A stretch of 64,000 nt of DNA from Perognathus longimembris pacificus (GCF_023159225.1 NC_063168.1:53423398-53487397), one strand, 5' to 3'. Positions 1 through 11,277 are shown, counted from the stretch's first letter. Numbers and translations are program-made. Notes: generated by a model from the sequence alone, not told the origin.

Positions 1-33
<33 letters not shown>

Positions 34-55
34 ACTCTCTCTCTCTCTCTTTCTT
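1..55. repeat. (TC)n microsatellite
   Basis: The window opens inside a CT dinucleotide array with a few TTT and CAC interruptions, so its true left end lies outside. Confidence 0.95.
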
Positions 56-113
56 CAACTGCCCAGCTATCTTGGCACAGAGTGGTATGATTCAAAAGTT
101 TACCCAGATTTTT

Positions 114-343
114 TTTTCAAATTTTTATTATCAAACTGATGTACAGAGAGGTTACAGTTTCATACGTTAGGCATTGGATACATTTCTTGTACTGTTTGTT
201 ACCTTGTCCCTCATACCCCCCTCCCTCCTCCCCCTTCCCCCCCCCGGAGGTGTTCAGTTCACTTACACCAAACAGTTTTGCAAGTATTGCTTTTGTAGTT
301 GTTTGTCTTTTTTTACCCTATGTCTGTCAAATTTGGTATTCCC
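114..343 (-). mobile_element. 5'-truncated LINE-1 3' end (about 230 bp)
   Basis: Read on the minus strand it ends in the signature of the L1 tails in this window: CTGTAACCTCTCTGTACATC followed by an AATAAAAA-type tail. It is flanked by an exact 14-bp direct repeat, TTACCCAGATTTTT, at 100-113 and 344-357, which defines one target-primed insertion. A G-rich tract (C runs at 216-221, 223-225, 230-234 and 237-245 on the plus strand) matches the polypurine tract known from L1 3' UTRs. The open frames across it are not genes. Confidence 0.9.
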
Positions 344-357
344 TTACCCAGATTTTT

Positions 358-1201
358 ATTTTCCCCAGCCAGGCTAAAAAAAAATAACATCCTCTAGTGC
401 TCTTTCAGAATTTTAGGAGCACAATGGAGCTACAGCAAGTTATTTGTTGAAGAACATATGTGAAGGCCCTGGAAATGAACCTCGAAGTCCATCCCAAGAA
501 ACAGATCAAATATTGAGACCTTTCCAAGAAAAATCAATTCGTGATAACAATCTTTCTAAGACCAGCTCTTATATTTGGACAAGGAAAAAAACATTTTCAG
601 CATTTTTAACATGGTCAAGAGCTTCCAGAAATAGCAGCTCTGAATGGCTGTCATGTGGTAGGTTGGCAGCAGCTGACAGCAAATCTCCAGAGAATATTGT
701 GTAAAACTGAAAAGAGGGAGTCCTAAAATAGATAGGGGGTTCAAGAATGTGGTTGTGCATACCTTGCTCCTAGGCCACCCAGGTAGCTAAGAAGAAATCA
801 AGAGTTCAAATTTGAATCCATTCAGCCTGGATTCAAACTCTGTAAGAATTCAACCCTAGAAAATTCTTTCTCCCTATTTCCAAAAGACAAGTCATAGAGG
901 AGCAGTGGGGGCTACAAATCTTAAGACAGTAAGTCATTTCTCAAATCCTGCAGCAACAGCCTTAACCCTACACCCCAACAAGTCCTTCTTCCTTCTCTTA
1001 AGTCTCAGCTTCCTCCTTCACTATCCATGAGACTATGTCTTTCATTATTATATCCCTCCTTTCACAAAACTTAAGTCAAATTCAATTCTTTCCAGAGTGA
1101 GTCTGAGAAACCCCGACTTGGAGGTACACAGATGCCCACAGGTATTCTTCCCCAACAAAATTCCACAATCCCATACATTTGCAAAGCTCTGGGTTAAAGA
1201 T
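358..1201. other. Single-copy-looking sequence, no gene seen
   Basis: AT-rich sequence without a repeat family I recognise. An 86-codon open frame at 444-704 has no recognisable domain, and overlapping minus-strand frames of similar size show that it is background. Confidence 0.5.
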
Positions 1202-1210
1202 GTTTCTTCT

Positions 1211-1344
1211 CACCAGGCACCAGTGGCTCACGTCTGTAATCCTAGATACTCAGGAGGCTGAGATCTGAGGATTGTGGTTCAAAGCCAGCCTGGGCAGGAA
1301 AATCTATGACACTCTTATCTCCAATTAAACACACACACACACAC

Positions 1345-1393
<49 letters not shown>

Positions 1394-1510
1394 CAGAAGT
1401 GAAGCTGTGGCTCAAGCACTAGAGCACTAGCCTTGAGCACAAAAAGCTCAAGGACTGCACTCAGAGTTCAAGCTCCAGGACTAGCAAAAAAAAAAAAAAA
1501 CTAAAAAAAA
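1211..1510 (+). mobile_element. Chimeric SINE: B1-like left monomer + tRNA-like right monomer
   Basis: The left part (1211-1328) is 7SL/B1-like: CACCAGTGGCTCACGTCTGT, then a TACTCAGGAGGCTGAG block and GGTTCAAAGCCAGCCTGGGC. A CA array sits in the linker. The right part (about 1395-1498) matches the right monomer of the dimeric SINEs here: GCTGTGGCTCAAGC, CTAGCCTTGAGCAC, GAGTTCAAGCTCCAGGACT, then poly-A. Flanking direct repeats GTTTCTTCT at 1202-1210 and 1511-1519 indicate that both halves moved as one unit. Confidence 0.88.
1329..1393. repeat. (CA)n microsatellite inside a SINE
   Basis: About 32 CA units with one AACAC interruption. It lies between the two monomers of the chimeric SINE, at the linker that is usually A-rich. 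Confidence 0.95.
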
Positions 1511-1519
1511 GTTTCTTCT

Positions 1520-4494
1520 TTAAAATGGCCTTTCAGATCATTGAATAGGTACACATGTGTTGAGATCTCACTTTCTAAATTTTTTTGACTTTTGTCATGC
1601 GACTTTTGTCATGTTATACTCACAAACATCTCACTAGTAAGAATTCCAGTGACTGAAACCCTTTTGCATTTTAGCCAGAGCCTAACTGTGAATTTGACAT
1701 AGAAACTAACTCTGGAATATTATTTAAGACCTTAAACAAGATTTCACTGTTCTCTCTCTTTTCATCTTCTCATGGTGGAGGTGGGGGAGGCAGGCAGGAT
1801 ACCCACTGTTCTCTCCTTTTCAGACTTCGTTTCCCCAGATGGTTGTTTTTACTCAAAATAAGAGGCAGAGAGCTATGAAAAGTCTTTAAATATGTCCTTC
1901 AGGTACTTTGTACAACTCTTTTGATGAAAAGATTTTCAGGTCTTATGGGAAAGCAGGACTCTTGATCTGCCAAAATTTTCCCACATCTCCTAGGACAAAA
2001 TGTGTAAGGCATAATAAATAGTTGGAGTTGATGTAGTAAAAAGATAATGGGTATAATAGCATTCACTGTCATAAAATGTAAGGGATTATTATTTTTACTT
2101 CATTAAGTCATCCCTTTTATATATCACCATGCACAATTAGGCACTTAATAAATCCTTTTTAGGATTGTAATAATTGAGTAAACTGAATCCATGCAATTTT
2201 AGTCTTGCAATTAAGCTTCTGAAACTCAGAGATGTGGAATGACACATGACCAAAGTGGGGAGAGGTAGGAGCAAAGAGAAGGTGTCTAGGTGAGTAATTA
2301 AATGAGCCTGCAAGCCAGCAGAGCTAGTTTGGCAGGTTAAGATTTGTCCCCATGGGGGGCCACAGATGACATCATGGGAATCCATATCAAGACCAGCCCT
2401 GTGGTTACATGGCTGAGAACCCCAAGCTCATCTAAAAAGCCAAAGCATGAGCACATGTCAACGAGCCAGTGATACACGTCTACCCAACCAGAACATTTTG
2501 GATAGACCAGAAGAATGAAAGAAACAGTGTGGATGAAAAAGAGTAAAAAGAAGAACAGGAATGGAATGCCAAAAAATAAAAAATAAAAATAGCCAAGGTT
2601 CTTCTAATTTAGAAGCTACCAGAAGTTCTGCTCTGTGGAAATACAAGGACTTGCATATAAGTATAAGAATATAAAACTGATAGTCCCTTTGGATCCCTGG
2701 ATTAGGCAAGGGAGCTACATTTGAATATGAACTCCATAGCTAATGCACTTCAGAGCTGTCCTTTCTGTTTCAGTTAAGACTCTTTGGAGTCAACTGCAGA
2801 AAACCAGTCAAGGTCAGCTGCCCATTCAGTCTCCTTTTAAGCTACCTAGACAACATGTGCTGTCTGGTCTTGCTGTGCATGCCCAGAAATATGTCCGCCA
2901 TCTTTTCTTCTGAAACTTTGAACTGAGCATGCACAGAAATGTACACCTTAAATACTATGCTCAGGAATGTATCTATTTTTAAAGTGCTCTTCTACATGAA
3001 ATATGCATAGGCTTCATTCCCACAAGGAGGGCAAGGGCTCTCCTTACCTGCCACAACTAGCAAGACTTTCTTCATTCTGTTATCTCCTGTTTGTGCTTTT
3101 TGACTTTGCACTTACTGAGATGCAAACCAATTCACAGCTACATCATATTAAGGGTGTTCCAAATGCAATTGGTTCAAGAAGAGAGCGCAAAACATCATCA
3201 ACCCACAAACAGATAACGCTGCCAACTCTGTTTCTTTAGAGATTACACTGAAATGAAACAACAATCAGAAACATGAATGACCAAAAAAAAAAAAAAAGAA
3301 ATAGCACAAAGAGTATCCAGAAAAGAGACAAGACTTTGTTAGATCCTTGACTCGTATTTCCTGCCACCACCATTTAATTTAAGGCAGAGTTGCCTTCCAA
3401 GATAAGATACCAAGCTTTTGAAAGATACAGTCTTCTAAAGAAGATAATACCAAGGAAAACAGGGGCCTAGGAGATCAGCTCCATCCATGCTGTTATCTGG
3501 ACCCAGGAAAATAAGCAATTTTTTCTCCCAGTCTTTCAATGAACACACTGGAGAAGTAAAAGAGATTTGAAAAAAAAAATGAAGATACTTTAAACTGTAA
3601 TGCACCATTGCCCATTGAAAGACTATGTAAGTAGCCATGCATAGCTTTTCTAATGAGGCATATAGCCAATGTCTTATTCCCTAATTTTTTTTTTTTTTAA
3701 AAAAAAGCTCTTTCCCTCTTTGGAAGTCCACAAATACCAAAATCAACTTACATTTAATCAGAAGATCTAAGCATTTCCAACATACTGAGTTCAAAGATTG
3801 TCCATGGAATCCAAATTTCTCTGTGTATTCACTTGAATTTTCTCAGTTATGTTTTTACTTTCTATATGTGTCCAATATTATTTTCAATGATTGACCTGGA
3901 TTTTAGGTTTTAATAGCCTAATATCAAATTTTGTTGATTCAGCTGCATAGTTAAAATGCTTTCCCTCTCTTTCCCTTAATTAATGGATACCATTCAACAA
4001 TGAAGGATTCTGTTTAATCTTTTTCCTTAAATGAGATTTAAATTATTCTGTTTGCACATGGTCCGAGAGAGACTTTTCTTGAGGGTTGGTTGAAGAGGTG
4101 GGGTAAATTGGTTTTCTTTAGTAGAAAAAGATTCTCTGTAACTGTTGAGCCAAGAGTTTTTCCACCTGGCAGTTATTTAAGAAACTGATTTTTTTAAACC
4201 TAATCACAGGAATTTTACACTTAGATTAAATTCCACTTTTGTTAGTTTTGACCTAGCAATTCATCCTGGATATCCGTTTTTAAATTAAGCTTTTATTATT
4301 TTGTTTTTAAACATTTTCTAAAGTAAAGACTTAAAAAGTCCAAAGAAGGCTTAGTCTCCTTTTTCCCACATCCCACCATATGATCAAAAAACAGTTCTGT
4401 ACTACCGAATGGCTATTTATCCCAAAATCAACTTAGGCAAATGGATTCAAGGAACATCCTGCAAAAGCTGGTCTTCAGCCTTTTGTATCCAGAT
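1520..4494. other. About 3 kb with no recognised gene or repeat family
   Basis: AT-rich sequence with A/T homopolymers near 3283, 3570 and 3684-3706. The stretch 2780-3010 looks regulatory or LTR-like (see findings). Short frames at 2137-2385, 2458-2709, 3003-3239 and 3435-3638 have no recognisable domain. Confidence 0.5.
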
Positions 4495-4508
4495 GAAATA
4501 TTATCCTT

Positions 4509-4731
4509 GGGGCTGGGGATATAGCCTAGTGGCAAGAGTGCCTGCCTCGGATACACGAGGCCCTAGGTTCGATTCCCCAGCACCACATATACAGAAAAAA
4601 CGGCCAGAAGCGGCGCTGTGGCTCACGTGGCAGAGTGCTAGCCTTGAGCGGGAAGAAGCCAGGGACAGTGCTCAGGCCCTGAGTCCAAGGCCCAGGACTG
4701 GCCAAAAAAAAAAAAAAAAAAAAAGAAAAAA
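4509..4731 (+). mobile_element. Dimeric ID-like SINE (IDL-Geo type), young subfamily
   Basis: The left monomer is tRNA-Ala/ID-like: GGGGCTGGGGATATAGCC, an A-box region CTAGTGGCAAGAG and B box GGTTCGATTCC. The right monomer follows with GCGGCGCTGTGGCTC, CTTGAGCGGGAAGAAGCC and GGCCCAGGACTGGCC plus poly-A. A perfect 13-bp TSD, GAAATATTATCCT, lies at 4495-4507 and 4732-4744. Retained CpGs and the perfect TSD suggest recent insertion. SINEs of this kind are Pol III transcripts mobilised by L1. Confidence 0.95.
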
Positions 4732-4744
4732 GAAATATTATCCT

Positions 4745-5408
4745 GAAAGTAACCCAGCAATCAGGTTACCATTTTGACTTTAAGATCGACATGCTTCTAA
4801 GATGTTGGGGACATCAAGTAAAGCCCAAGCCCGAACACATACCATGTTCTACAGACAGTTAAAATTCTATTTGGTAAGCCCACTTCAGGGTAGTATCATA
4901 TTCTTGAACTTGCAATGACACTGGTTTCCATCAGAAACAAGTTGTCTTGAAAGAAGGTCCTCAAAAGGAGTTATTCTTTTACCCTAATCCCTTTCTTTAC
5001 CCTACTAGGGAACGAAGTTTGTCAACTGGTTAGTAATTTCAGGAGTGAATGTAGTTGCTCTGGAAACAGGTTTGACAATAGCTGTGTGTGCTAAAAGACT
5101 AAGGTTTCAGAGGGCACTGGCTTCCCACCCCTTGAGTAACTTGGGGGGTTTTGCTCTTCAAACAGATGACTTCATCCCAACAACAATGCTTTTTTCTCTG
5201 AGAAGCTGCCAGTTCATACACATTATAAAGCATATTTTCTTATTGACACCAATGTGACAGAAACTACAAACATTGTCTTTATAAAAAGTGTGTGAGTTGG
5301 AAAAGGTAAACTGGAAAAGGAACAGGATTCTGCCCCAAAAAGAACGGTGGTAACCATGGAAACAAAACACCCAAACAACAACTACTTTATCAGCTCCAGT
5401 ATTGATTA
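4745..5408. other. Unannotated AT-rich sequence
   Basis: No repeat family or gene recognised. Frames at 5045-5257 and 5158-5370 overlap on opposite strands and have no domain. Confidence 0.5.
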
Positions 5409-6415
5409 AAGAGGCGTACAGACTTCAGGATATAGGAATAGGTGACAACTTTTTGAATAAGACTCCAATAGCTCAGGATATAATAGTAAGAATTAATACG
5501 TGGGACTGTATCAAATTAAAGTTTCTGCGCAGTAAAGGAAATATTTGCCAAATTAAGAGACAGTCTAGACAGAGAATGGGGGGAAAAATTGCCAGCTATT
5601 CCTCTGACAGGAGTTAAAGTCCAGAATATATGAAAGGACTCAAAAATTAAATGCCCAAACAGATAATCCAATCAATATTCAAATTAATTGGATAGATTTC
5701 AAAAGAAATACAAAAGGCCAATAAACACATGAAGAAATGTTCAGCATCCTTAACTAAGGGAAATGCAAGTTAAAATGACATTGAACATCTACCTCACCCC
5801 AATCCACAAAGATATCATCAAGAAGCAAACAAGAAATGCTGGCAAGGATGGAGGGAGGAATACCCTAATACACTGACAGTGGTAACATAAACTAGGGCAG
5901 ACACTACGGTAGTCAATATTGAGGTTTTTCAAAAATTAAATATAGATATATCAAATGATCTAGCTATACTACTGCCAGTAATATAAGTACAAAATAGAGA
6001 GACCTGCAATCCCATGTTTATTGCAGCACTATTCACAATAATGAAGTTAAGTAGTCACCCAAAGTTTCTGTTAACGGATGAATGGATAAAATGTAGGGTA
6101 TACAGATAACATAGTTTTATTCTACCATACACAAGAATAAAATTATATAATTTGCCAGAAGATGAATAGAGTTGTAGTTGAACACGTTATGTGAAATAGG
6201 TCATACACAGAAATGCAAAAATGTAAAAGCTAGACTTATAAAAAGAACAAGACATGAAATATGACTGGGGTATTTTTTTTAAGTACCATGAAGGGACCAA
6301 TGAGAATGGAAAGAAAGGGAGAAAGGGAGTGTGAATGATCAAAGTACTTTAAACAAATATGGGAACTATCATAATGAAATTTATTGTGTTCGTTGTATGT
6401 GGTAATAAAAATCAG
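5409..6415 (+). mobile_element. Old LINE-1 3' portion (ORF2 C-terminal coding region and 3' end)
   Basis: The sequence follows the classic order of a mammalian L1 ORF2 end: AAGTTTCTGCGCAGTAAAGG, then AAAAGGCCAATAAACACATG, then AGGGAAATGCAAGTTAAAAT, then GTTTATTGCAGCACTATTCA, then a 3' UTR with GGTAATAAAAATCAG near 6399. Stops and indels break every frame; a 71-codon frame at 5402-5617 is a relic of ORF2. Divergence and the lack of a visible TSD indicate an old copy. Confidence 0.85.
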
Positions 6416-6954
6416 TGGGGACAAAAACAAAGGAAAGTTGAGCAATGCTCAACCTACCTTATTTTTAGGAAAATCTGCCTTGACCTGAATAAGATGTCTT
6501 GAAGCACAGGTTCCAATAATGTCTAAGTCTTCTCTTTCCTTATCCTTCAAAAAAAAAAAAAACCCAAAACCCACTTAGACTAAAGTGAAAAGGCACAATC
6601 AGTAACCTTACCCAAAGGCCTGGTTTGTCTATTAATTCCATGTCTCCATCTTCCAAGGGGGTGTCAGGGCAAAACAGAGATACAAAAGAGGAATCTTTGG
6701 ATATCATTATGCTCCCTTCAAAGCAAACCAGGATGAGCACATGTGCTTGTTCTGACACATGCCCAGTTCATGCCCATAAACTAACTTGAAAGATGTAGGG
6801 AAGAGGACAGTTCATGCATGATAACTGTTTCATTCTTCTCCCCAGGTTCAAAGTTTGAGATATCTATATTAGAGACCTCAAATTTTTCTTGTAAAAGTTC
6901 AGACAGAGTATATTTAGGCTTTTCAGACATATGTGCTTTCTATTCATCCTGCTC

Positions 6955-6990
<36 letters not shown>

Positions 6991-7439
6991 ATAGCAGTTC
7001 ATGTCACAGTACTTACAGACATTCTTATTTGTAACAGCCAACTACAGCTGTTGCTTGGTCTCTCAAAAAACTTACTTTATCAGGAATTTCACAAAAATTT
7101 TATCACAAGTGGCCATAGAAAATAATTTAATTATTATGCTACTTCATGCCATAGAATAAGAGTTTCAAAGTTTTTCCAGAAAGGAGTTGGGTGTAACTCA
7201 GTTTTAAAGGCCAAGGGCATAACCAATACAATCTATGAATATCATCTTTTATCCTTTATAAAGTTTCTTCAACAGAGCTATTCTTATTTGAAAAGAGTAT
7301 CAGAAAGGAAGAAAGGATGCAGGGAGGGAGGGAAGAAGGAAGGGAAAGGAGATCTAATATTTAAGCAGAGAAGGTTTAACTTAAACTGTAGAAAATTACT
7401 TTCACAAATGTTGAAGATAATTTCTATTTCCATATTCAC
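6416..7439. other. Unannotated sequence between two L1 ends
   Basis: Contains a CA array at 6957-6988 and a purine-rich patch near 7300-7352. No gene recognised. Confidence 0.5.
6957..6988. repeat. (CA)n microsatellite
   Basis: Sixteen uninterrupted AC units. Confidence 0.97.
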
Positions 7440-8065
7440 TGAAGTACTATTTACCATAGCCAAGGTATGTAATCAATTCAAATGCTCCTGAATGGGCAAA
7501 TGGATCAGGAAAATGTGGCATACACACACAATGAAATTTTACTCATCTATTAGAAAGAATGATAGTGTACCAATGAAAGAAATAAAAAGACTTGGGGAAG
7601 ATGATGTTAAGTGCAGTAAGTCAGGCCCAGAAAAACAAAGCATTCATGCTTTCCCTTATATGTGGAAATTAGCTTTAACTTATAAACTGATAAGTAAATA
7701 CACATGGGGGTATGAAAACGTACATAAATGTATTAACTGAAATATGGGAGATTCAAAGGAGAACTCAAATAGTGTGATTCCTTAGAAAGTCAAAATTCAA
7801 CAAAATAAACACCAGGAATCAGGTACTTGAAAGGGGTGGGGTAGGGTCAAGGGGAAAGGAATAAACAAATGAAGAGGGAAAGATGAGATGAATACAGTCA
7901 AGAATTCAATGTATAGCCTACAGAACTAAGAAGGGCAAGGAAAGGAGTGGATAGGGAAGAAATGAATGAGAATGTTAAAAGGGATGACACTGATCAAGAT
8001 GCATTTTATTCATAAACTGCTTTGTTAAATGATAAGTCTTTTGTACAATTAAAGATAATACAAAA
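7440..8065 (+). mobile_element. Old LINE-1 3' portion
   Basis: Begins in the L1 motif TTTACCATAGCCAAGGTATG, continues through GAATGGGCAAATGGATCAGG and CCTTATATGTGGAAATTAGC, and ends with an L1-type 3' UTR (GACACTGATCAAGATGCATT, then TTTGTACAATTAAAGATAAT). The 82-codon frame at 7492-7740 is an ORF2 relic, not a gene. Same orientation as the copy at 5.4-6.4 kb but a separate 3' end. Confidence 0.8.
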
Positions 8066-8159
8066 GTTAGGTATGCAGAGACAGATAATGAAGGTTAGAA
8101 AGTGATGAATAATTTCCAAATTAACACATAAAATATTTCTAAAAAGAAAATAATTTCTA

Positions 8160-9017
8160 ATGTCAAATCGTCAATGACAAAGATCAAGAAATAGTAGGAA
8201 GTCTTTGTTCCCGAGCTCTACCTTTCTCTAGTGACAGAAATCAACAGAACCCAGCAGAAAATGGGTAGCAAAAGAGGCTCAGATATGTACATACTTGCCA
8301 AAGCTCTGAACATGTGTGCATGTATATACACATACACACTGGGACATGATAAATTATATAGGCCTCTAGACATTCACACATTGAGGCCAAAGGAGGTATG
8401 CATAGGAGTGGTTGACAAAAGCTCAGTGGCTATGTGTATATGATTGTATAAAATAACATTTTATGAACTGATCACCAAGAAAAGAAAAAAAGAGAGATTT
8501 TTAGTTGCTCTTGTTGCTGCTTTTGTCTTCTTTTCCTTTTGTCTTGTTTCTTTGTTTGTATTTAGGAGAGTAAGTGGGGCACAGAAAAGGCGGAGCAAGG
8601 GGCTGGGAATATGGCCTAGTGGCCTAGTGCTTGCTTCCTACACATGAAGCTCTTGGTTCGATTCCCCAGCATCACATATATGGAAAACGGCCAGAAGGGG
8701 CGCTGTGGCTCAGGTGGCATAGTAGCTGCCAGCCTTAAGCGGGAAGAAGCCAGGGAAGGTGCTCAGGCCCTGAGTCCAAGGCCCAGGACTGGCCAAAAAA
8801 AAAAAAAAAAAAGGCGGAGCAAAGGGTGAACAAATATAACAGTGATGCTCACTAGATACTAGGTGGAAAATGAACTGTACATCTTGTGGGTTGGGGACAG
8901 GAGGGAAAAACTAGGAGACAGTGAGGGAAGGGGAGACATGGTCCCAAAAGAACTGTACTCATTACCTGATCCACGTAACTGTAACCCCTCTGTATATCAA
9001 TTCTATAATAAAAATAA
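8160..9017 (+). mobile_element. LINE-1 3' UTR, split by a SINE
   Basis: The end shows the L1 tail signature used here: TCATTACCTGATCCACGTAA, CTGTAACCCCTCTGTATATC, then ATAATAAAAATAATTTTTA. The 5' limit is uncertain (about 8160-8400). The dimeric SINE at 8599-8810 interrupts it, so the L1 is older than that SINE. Confidence 0.75.
8599..8810 (+). mobile_element. Dimeric ID-like SINE inserted in an L1 3' UTR
   Basis: Both monomers are present. TSD AAGGCGGAGCAA (12 bp, perfect) lies at 8587-8598 and 8811-8822. It shares a variant block with the copy at 31.4 kb: CCTACACATGAAGCTC in the left monomer, ATATATGGAAAA in the linker and CCAGAAGGGGCGCTGTGG in the right monomer. It also carries the GCGGGAAG marker. 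Confidence 0.95.
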
Positions 9018-9756
9018 TTTTTAAAGTTCTAAACCAAGCATCACAAATCAGTACAGAATTTTGGGCTTGAGTCTGAGTCAAATGGACCAATGAGCCACAG
9101 AGATCTGACTTATTTTTCAATGTCCTTCTGTTGAAAATAGACTTCGTGGCTTCTGTGATCCATCTCAACATGTTTTATTCATACTTTTAACATTTTAAAA
9201 TACATTCCTGCCTGTCACACTATATTTAAGTCTAAGGCAAAAAAGTGACACCAAGTAAGAAGCGTTCTTCTCTAAGCAGCATCTGTGAATGACCATAATT
9301 TAACTCAAATTGTCTTGCTCAGTTCTTTCTTTAGTTTTGGCAGAAAGATCTGAACACTGAGGAATATTTACTATCCCCATCATCAAAATGTGCTTCCTAT
9401 GCAGTCCGTGCTATATGGAAAATATAAACAAGCACAACAATGAAAAAACTAAAACAAAGCCACAATCATAGCATATTCTGTAGAATAAATCTTGAAGTGA
9501 CTATGAAGCATGACCTTGGCATCTATAATGTAGCCGCAACAGTAGTAGTAGTCATAGCAGTAGTAGTAGTAGTGGCAGCAGCCAAAAAATATGTATTGAA
9601 CTATAGCATTATGAGTAAGTACTAGTTTATTTGCATGAATTAACTTATTATATCCTTCAATCCTGGGTAATAGGTATTTAAGTTATCCTGATATTATAAC
9701 TGAAGAAGTAGAACAATACCTAGTACTAGTTACATCTACATATTAAAACGTCCTAT
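9018..9756. other. Unannotated AT-rich sequence
   Basis: Contains only an AGT trinucleotide array at 9538-9582. No gene seen. Confidence 0.5.
9538..9582. repeat. (AGT)n imperfect trinucleotide array
   Basis: AGTAGTAGT blocks separated by CAT and AGC variants, about 15 units. Confidence 0.9.
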
Positions 9757-9769
9757 AAACTGTAAGTAT

Positions 9770-9970
9770 GGGCTGGGAAAGTGGCTTAGCAACAGAGTAC
9801 TTACCTAGCATGCACGAAGCCCTGGGTTCGATTCCTCAGCACCACATAAACAGAAAAAGCCAGAAGAGGTGCTGTGGCTCAAAGGGTAGAGTGCTAGCCT
9901 TAAGCAAAAAGAAGCAAGGGACAGTGCTCAGGCCCTGAGTTCAAGCCCCAGGACTGGTTAAAAAAAAAGT
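9770..9970 (+). mobile_element. Dimeric ID-like SINE, older subfamily
   Basis: The left monomer has GGCTGGGAAAGTGGCTTAGC and GGTTCGATTCCTCAGCACC. The linker is ACATAAACAGAAAAAGCC and the right monomer carries AAGCAAAAAGAAGC. The TSD is decayed, 11 of 13 matching: AAACTGTAAGTAT at 9757-9769 and AAACTATAAATAT at 9971-9983. The linker type and worn TSD mark an older insertion. Confidence 0.92.
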
Positions 9971-9983
9971 AAACTATAAATAT

Positions 9984-11274
9984 AATATATTCATCTATAG
10001 CAGATAGATGACAGATGGATTGACTGATAAATAAACTTGCCAGCAACACCAGCTAAAGAAGCTGATACTTGGACAGTGCCTATGATGAGAGTTGGACACA
10101 GTCAGAGTCTTTCACTGTATCTCTGGTCCGTTTCCAATGAAAATAGAAAGCAATGAACTCGCTCCAAATTCAGATTCCAGAACTTTCAGAGGCTGAAGGT
10201 AGTGGTGATCTGTCTGTGAGGCCTCCGTGTGTAGCATTTCTCAGAAACCAGCTCGCAGACCAGGCCACCTGCCAGGTTATGGTTAGCACATTTATGTCAA
10301 CTGGTCTGTCCGCCAGGTACCATAGCTTTTTCTAAGGCGTAGCTTCCAAACCATGGGAACATAAAACCAAGACTCTAGCCAAAACCTCAGTAAGAGCCTT
10401 TTCTTTGTATGTTACACTAATGGCTCTGTGAAAGGTATGTGGTATACACTCTAACTGGTAGTTCAGAGCCACACAACCCTTTCTTACTTGTTGTGCCTCT
10501 CTTTCAGATATTATGAATTCTGTCTCAGTAGACAAGAACAGAGTGAGTGAGAAAATGAAGGATACTTTCATATTTTCTAAAAAAGACTATAGCCAAGTTT
10601 CCTTCCACAATATTCTGGAATCCTGTCCAATGCACAAAAGACATCTCAAATAAAATCAACTCTAAGGAAGCAGTTCTATTATTGGAAATTGTTAACTTCT
10701 CAATATTTAGCTCAAAGGGCTTTTATTTAATCAGTGATGAGATAAAACTACATATGACTTCAGAGTAATGAATTTTTTCCATTTTGCCTTTAAAACAATT
10801 TCATAACTTTTACTCCCAGAATATGATATAGTAACTTGTACTAGATTTGCTTTCCAAAAGAACAAAGTATATTAAATAACTCTTAAAATATGAGCTGCAG
10901 ACTGCACAGGACTGAATCCCTTAAAGTAAATAAATGAGGTAAATTCTACAAATGTTCCCAGCTTTCTACCTGGAACCAAAGCATATAAAATTAGAACCCA
11001 AGTAGCATCTCAGAGTCCAAGTGGCAGTATTAGGGTCTGAAGAGGCTAAAGCAGCTTGAATTCACAAGGCAGAGTAACGGAGAGGAAAGAATTACAGAGA
11101 ATAAGACCTCTAGAAATGAGTATATGCTACAACACAAACCTAGAACAAGCAATGCTAACCAACAGTAATAAAAAGCATTGTGTGTTTGCCTGGAACCAAA
11201 GAAGATATTTTCTGTATTGGGACATAAAAGAAAGTTTTAAGATGATGGATATATTTTGCATGTTGAATTGAGTG

Positions 11275-11277
<3 letters not shown>
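9984..11277. other. Unannotated sequence, no gene seen
   Basis: About 1.3 kb without a recognised repeat. Frames at 10153-10335, 10332-10571 and 11056-11271 have no domain. Confidence 0.5.

Noticed and set aside
4558..4580. tRNA-like A and B boxes suggesting a tRNA gene
   Set aside because: They belong to the left monomer of a SINE. No cloverleaf acceptor stem, and the same sequence recurs 16 times with poly-A tails and TSDs.
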